DNA of 64,000 nucleotides. Origin: Sphagnum compactum (taxonomy: Eukaryota; Bryophyta; Sphagnopsida; Sphagnales). The DNA lies in assembly GCA_965153455.1 (NCBI GenBank), contig OZ234499.1, positions 13,512,271-13,576,270 of the forward strand, written 5' to 3'. Under the pieces are notes generated by a model, which searched no databases, was not told the DNA's origin, and saw only the letters and a program-made list of their open reading frames with translations. The first letter of the stretch is position 1; the number at the start of each line of letters is the position of its first letter. Positions 59,001 through 64,000 of this stretch are shown in pieces. Position numbers and translations under genes: made by a program.

Positions 59001-62000
59001 TATTATTTCATAGGGTTTAGGGTAACCTTAAACTTAAAAATGTAATTGTTGAATGAAAAGATGAAACAAAAATGCACTTGAATGTGAATCAAGCATTCTT
59101 AAATAACAACATGCAAAATAATATCTCAAAGTTTTCAAAACTTTGGTGTGATACATAATGATAGTAGGTTGAGAAACATGTGATTTATGATTAACATGTA
59201 ATTGATTTACCCAAAATATTAAATGTTTAAGTAATGTAAAATTCGAAATCAAGAGTTAAAGTTTAAACATGTTTCAAAACTACATAAAAAAATAGAAAGG
59301 TTTATGATTTAATTATATAAAAAAAACAACGTTTATGATTTAAAAAGTTTTGCCTATTTCAATTTGCACCCAATTTGCAAATATTGATGATTTGCCCAAA
59401 AACTAGAACACTTTTAAGATTTTTTTTTGTTGATTTCTAAATGGTTTTTTTCCTTTTGTAAAGCTTGTAGTATGCCAACAAGTCATTCATCCTCCCATGC
59501 ATTTAATTCAATTAATAACACACATCAAAAAAAATTTATAACCTTCACAACATATTCATGGGATGTAAAAAACACACATGATTTAATAGCTTCATAATAC
59601 TTTCAAGATTATTTAAATATTGTTATTATTATAGTATAAATGCAAATTCAACACATGTTTGTAAAAAGATTAATGGATTAAAAAAAGTTCATGTCAAAAA
59701 TATATATTCTGGAATATTCTAAAAAACTATGTATTTTCCATCACAAAATTTTGTTCTTTGAAAAATAAATTTGAAAAGTATAGCTTTCTTACAAATCATG
59801 TAATTAGTGTCAAAGATGCCAAGGTATTACATTAATAAACAAATTTTAAATATAAAAATGACATTCATTTATAATAAATTATGCAATAAATAAAATAATT
59901 TATTTCTTTTTGTATAAGTCATATTTGCAAAAGGGACGAGGATCATCAAAAGATTTTTAGAATACATACAAATCGTTTTATCACATGAAATCATGTTTGT
60001 ATCCTATTTTGTAATGCCAATAATAATTTAAAAAGTTTTTATTAGTTTCAAAGATATTCTAAATTCGTATAATAATAGATCATTTATTTTTATATTCTAA
60101 GTTTATTTAGGATTTATCATCAAGCAATGACATTTGTAATGAGGATAATGTTGGTCATCTACCCATATAATTAATGATATTCAAATTGAAACTAATGAAA
60201 GGATCACTATTGATGAATTAATTGATGCAATCTTAATCAATCATGAATATATAGAAAGATCTTTTTTATTCAATAAAAATTTCATGCAATTTTCTATATA
60301 TTTATGATAAAAAAATTTGGATAGTGAAACATGTCATTATTTCAATAGATTGTTAATAACTCTTACTTTTTTCAAAAAACATGCACATATATATTCTAAT
60401 TTATTTATTCATATTATGTATGCAATCATGTAACAATGATATGATGACATTTTGCATGTAGAATTTGTTTTATAAATACCCATAAATCCTTATTCAATTT
60501 TGCTAGAGATTGATTTTAGGATGTAAAAAATGTCAAATGTGAATTTCAATGATAACATTATTCACAAATATACTTCTTCAACCATTATTTGATCATTTTT
60601 TTTTGTATTATTGCATTTTCAAATTATTTTATCTTTTGCTTCATCTAGGTTAAATAATTTCACAACTATGTAGGTTTTAAATGGTTAGGTTTTTTTTTCC
60701 TCTTTTGAAGATGAATATTCATGTTATTGAAAACATTCTTATAAAGGTATAAATGGGTTAATATCATAGAACATACACTATATAATAATGATGTCATGTA
60801 TTTAATCAAATTATCAAAACACATATCAAAATAATTTTGTAACCAAAATTTTAAAAACATAGGAAAAACATCAAGGAAAATAGTACATCTTTATTTTTTT
60901 GGTCCATTAATTCTTTCAATTGTTTCTTTTCACATAATGCATGCATAATGAGGTGAACATCACTTGATGTTTAACACCTTAAGTAAGTGCAAATCATAAT
61001 GAAAGAGAAAAAATATATTCATGCCCAAACATAGAAAATTCATTTCATGTTCATATGTCAATGACATGAAATGTTGAAATAACCTTGAAAAAGATGAATT
61101 TTAGCCAAAGAGTAACGATGATATGATGCAATATGTAACATGCAATAAATCCTCCTTATTTGCACCAAGATTGAAAGCATTAAAAAACAAAGAAACAACA
61201 AATATCATTGTGGAATAATTTTTTTTTATAAAAATGTTGTTGAAGTGAAAGACACTAATTTCTTCCTATATAAAATTGAATCCATTCAATGTGTTTGGAT
61301 TCAATTTAGAAATTTGACTTCAATTTGATTAAATTTTAATTTAGTTCCAATTCAACAATTGGATTAAAATTGAATTGAATTGAATTGAATTCAAATTCAA
61401 TTAAAGACAATCGGTATGCAAATTGGTGAAAAATATATTCAATATCTTCTTGTGAATATATTGTTGGAAAAAAAATTTAATACACAAATCTGAAAAGACA
61501 CCTTTCCATTGGCAATGAGCTAACAAATTTCAATTTGGAATTATCCAATGTATGACAACTTAAGGAACCTAAAGTTGTCCTGCCTAAACTAGCTCTGATG
61601 AATCATTGTCACTGGAATTAGAGTCAATAATCTCCATTGAAATAAGCATAGGTTTGAGGCCCTCTAATTTTAACATCACAAAACTCCAATAGCAACATGG
61701 CTTCAAAATTTGAAGCAACATATTTGAATAGACCCTTGAATAGAATCATTAAAAATTGTTATTTGATTTGATTTTTTTAAAGACTAAGCATTTCCTTCTT
61801 GGGAAAAAAAACCACATTATTTTATACAAAATGTTATAGGGACTTGCAACATGATTTTCAAGATATTGATTTTTTTAAAAAAATTGACTTCAAATAAGTG
61901 GGTGAAAATTATCTTTGAATGAATATTTTTACTTTTTAAACCTACTTATCCTTTTAAGAAATCTTTACATAATCATAACAAGGTTATGATATGCATCCAA

Positions 62001-64000
62001 TACATATGTAGGTTTCCTTTTGATACTTTTCTAAATATTATAATCTTTCATGGAACTAAGTTTGTGATCTATTTTTTGGAATTTGACAATAGTTAACCTT
62101 TAAAATGCATCATCAATCTTGAAATTACTGCTTTAGACCATAATTAATTATTTCTAAATTTTAAAAATTTAGTACTTGCAATAGTTCAAAATGAGTCTAC
62201 CCCCAAAACAATCTACTTTTTATTCTAATGAATTTGAATTTTTCACATAATAAGTAAATTTCACAATTTTTGAATTGAATAAATTACTTTTTGTTTGTAC
62301 ACTTGATTATGTTTCCATCCCAAGTGCTCACAAAATTCAACCTTTATTTCTTTGGGTAGTTTGGTTAGGTTTCTATTGAACGAAAAAAAGGAAAATCCCA
62401 ACCTTGAAAGATTTTACACACCCAATTTTTTTCCAAATTGTTGTGTGATTCATTCAATTTTTTAAAAAAAACTTCTCATTACTTCTTCTAACAAATCCTC
62501 ATGTGAACCATGTCAAACATAAACAAACAACAACATTATTTATGAATTGTTTTTACAAACAAAAATGAAAACAAATCCTCAAATAACATCTTTTAAATGC
62601 ATCCTTATCTAAAACAACATTATTCTTTTTTTTTTGCTTCACAAAGTCAACATGAATGAATATAATGTCCTAATCTTTAGTGTACCCAAAACCTTAAATT
62701 TAATTGGTTTTAACGTAGGTGGTTTCACAAATGACTAGATCAAGTTTTAACTTCATTCACATGAATAATTGTCTAACCAAATCTTAACACATAGTTAATA
62801 GCCCAAGTTATTTTGATTGTTTAATACATACAAAGCCATCAAATGGACTTAAATGCAAATTGTGCAAACTAAATTCATGACCAAGTAAACTAAAATTACC
62901 AAATGAAGTCATATGTCCAATTTGCTTTGTCGAAAAGATGTATATTCTCTAATGAATCATTTAAACAATAATTCAAAGGTTGGGATGCATAGTCATTTTA
63001 CAAATAATTTTGGGTTAAACTCATTTCTAAGCATGATTGATATACATATTGTAGTCCAAACCAAACACCGAACTCCCCTCCTCCCCCTTGTAGTTTAGGG
63101 TTTAGGGTTTAAACTAAAGTTTAAGGTTGTGGTTCCTTGTAGACTCATCATCATGTGAAATTGACCAACCCATGTACAAGGCCATATCCACTACATGTTA
63201 ATGTAGCTTTCTACTTCTCCATGCAAGTTCTCACCATTTTGTATGTCCTTGTATGGTTGTTGTGAAAGGGGTGTGGGGACCTACGATGTGTGGGGGATTA
63301 ACATGATGGAAATTATGTGTAAATTTCCACCTTTAATGGATGGATAGTAAACAAAAACATGGACAAATTTAGTTTTGGAACAATAGCTCATTTTATTCGA
63401 TGCACCAATTGATTAAAAATCTTGTGTGGAGCAAAGTTGTTTGTTTACAATAATAGATAGCCTTTGTAACATGATAGCTAGCAAATTTTCACCACCAATA
63501 AATTAATGGATCATAGCAACAATTTCTGTTCAACAAAATTGCATGTCTTAGAGAGACCCACTAGCAAAAGAACAAAGTTTTGAGCCCAAAAGAAAAAAGA
63601 AAAAAGAAGAACTGCATATATATATGTAAATTAAACATATTATGGCATAACACATCCATATCCTAAAAACCAAAAATAAAAGGTGTTAAAAATAAACTGT
63701 GAGGGACTTCAAAGAATTCAAGCTCAAGAAAAAACTTTACTTTAACAGGGGATAAATTAAACACCCTTGTTGAAGTAGCTTTAATTACATGGCATACAAA
63801 GGAGGCCTGCATGGAATGGAGAGAGAAAATTAATAACATGTTTTGTGAAGAAATTGAGAATTTTAATTATTTTTGGTGAATCTGAGTTCCAGGAGAAAAC
63901 CAAAAAAATTTATTAAGAATTTGAGAAATGATGTTTTGGTGAATCTCTTGATTTCCAGGACTCTTTTTTTTTTGTTCTTAAAATTTTATTAATAAATTTT
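56063..64000. other. AT-rich gene-free right end
   Basis: No gene recognised on either strand. It holds an (ATCC)n run near 56204-56224, a (GAATT)n run near 61374-61404 and a repeated AATAAATTATTCAAGAGATA block (near 57439 and 57648). TTTAGGG motifs occur near 58990 and 63095. Open frames are short and AT-driven. Confidence 0.55.

Overview
The window looks like nuclear DNA of a land plant. Five spliced protein genes of plant type are present: a PP2C phosphatase, a GT34-like glycosyltransferase, a TOM1/TOM3-type membrane protein, the PFP beta subunit, and a glycerophosphocholine acyltransferase. Introns have GT..AG ends, and short TTTAGGG (Arabidopsis-type telomere) motifs are scattered between genes. 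Long AT-rich gene-free stretches separate GC-richer genes. I cannot fix the lineage; a non-seed plant (bryophyte, lycophyte or fern) is a guess.

Layout, left to right. 1-748 (minus): first two coding exons of a PP2C running off the left edge, with a probable leader intron. About 1.85-21.2 kb: AT-rich and gene-free, holding local tandem duplications and a possible 1.55-kb inverted-repeat element (9589-11140). 22807-24714 (plus): a five-exon GT34-like Golgi glycosyltransferase. 24.7-31.4 kb: gene-free, with degenerate repeats. 31440-34846 (minus): an eleven-exon TOM1/TOM3 homologue. 37381-40117: a complete-looking pogo/CENP-B-type DNA transposon with terminal inverted repeats and TA target duplications; its transposase frame is broken only by two TAG codons. 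40.5-41.5 kb: four strong hairpins in a cluster. 43878-45885 (minus): PFP beta with a single coding intron, flanked on both sides by tandem-repeat arrays. 49.56-50.07 kb: an eight-copy array. 50723-53656 (minus): an eight-exon glycerophosphocholine acyltransferase. 55687-56059: a Harbinger-like MITE. The rest to 64 kb is AT-rich with no gene seen.

The host genes serve separate functions (signalling dephosphorylation, glycan synthesis, an endomembrane protein, PPi-linked glycolysis, phosphatidylcholine remodelling) and show no sign of working as a unit. The most notable features are the pogo-like element and the unusual density of short local tandem duplications (at least twelve arrays, periods about 50-240 bp), several of them touching introns or leaders of real genes. 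Exon models were built by eye from splice sites, reading phase and remembered family sequence, so individual boundaries may shift.
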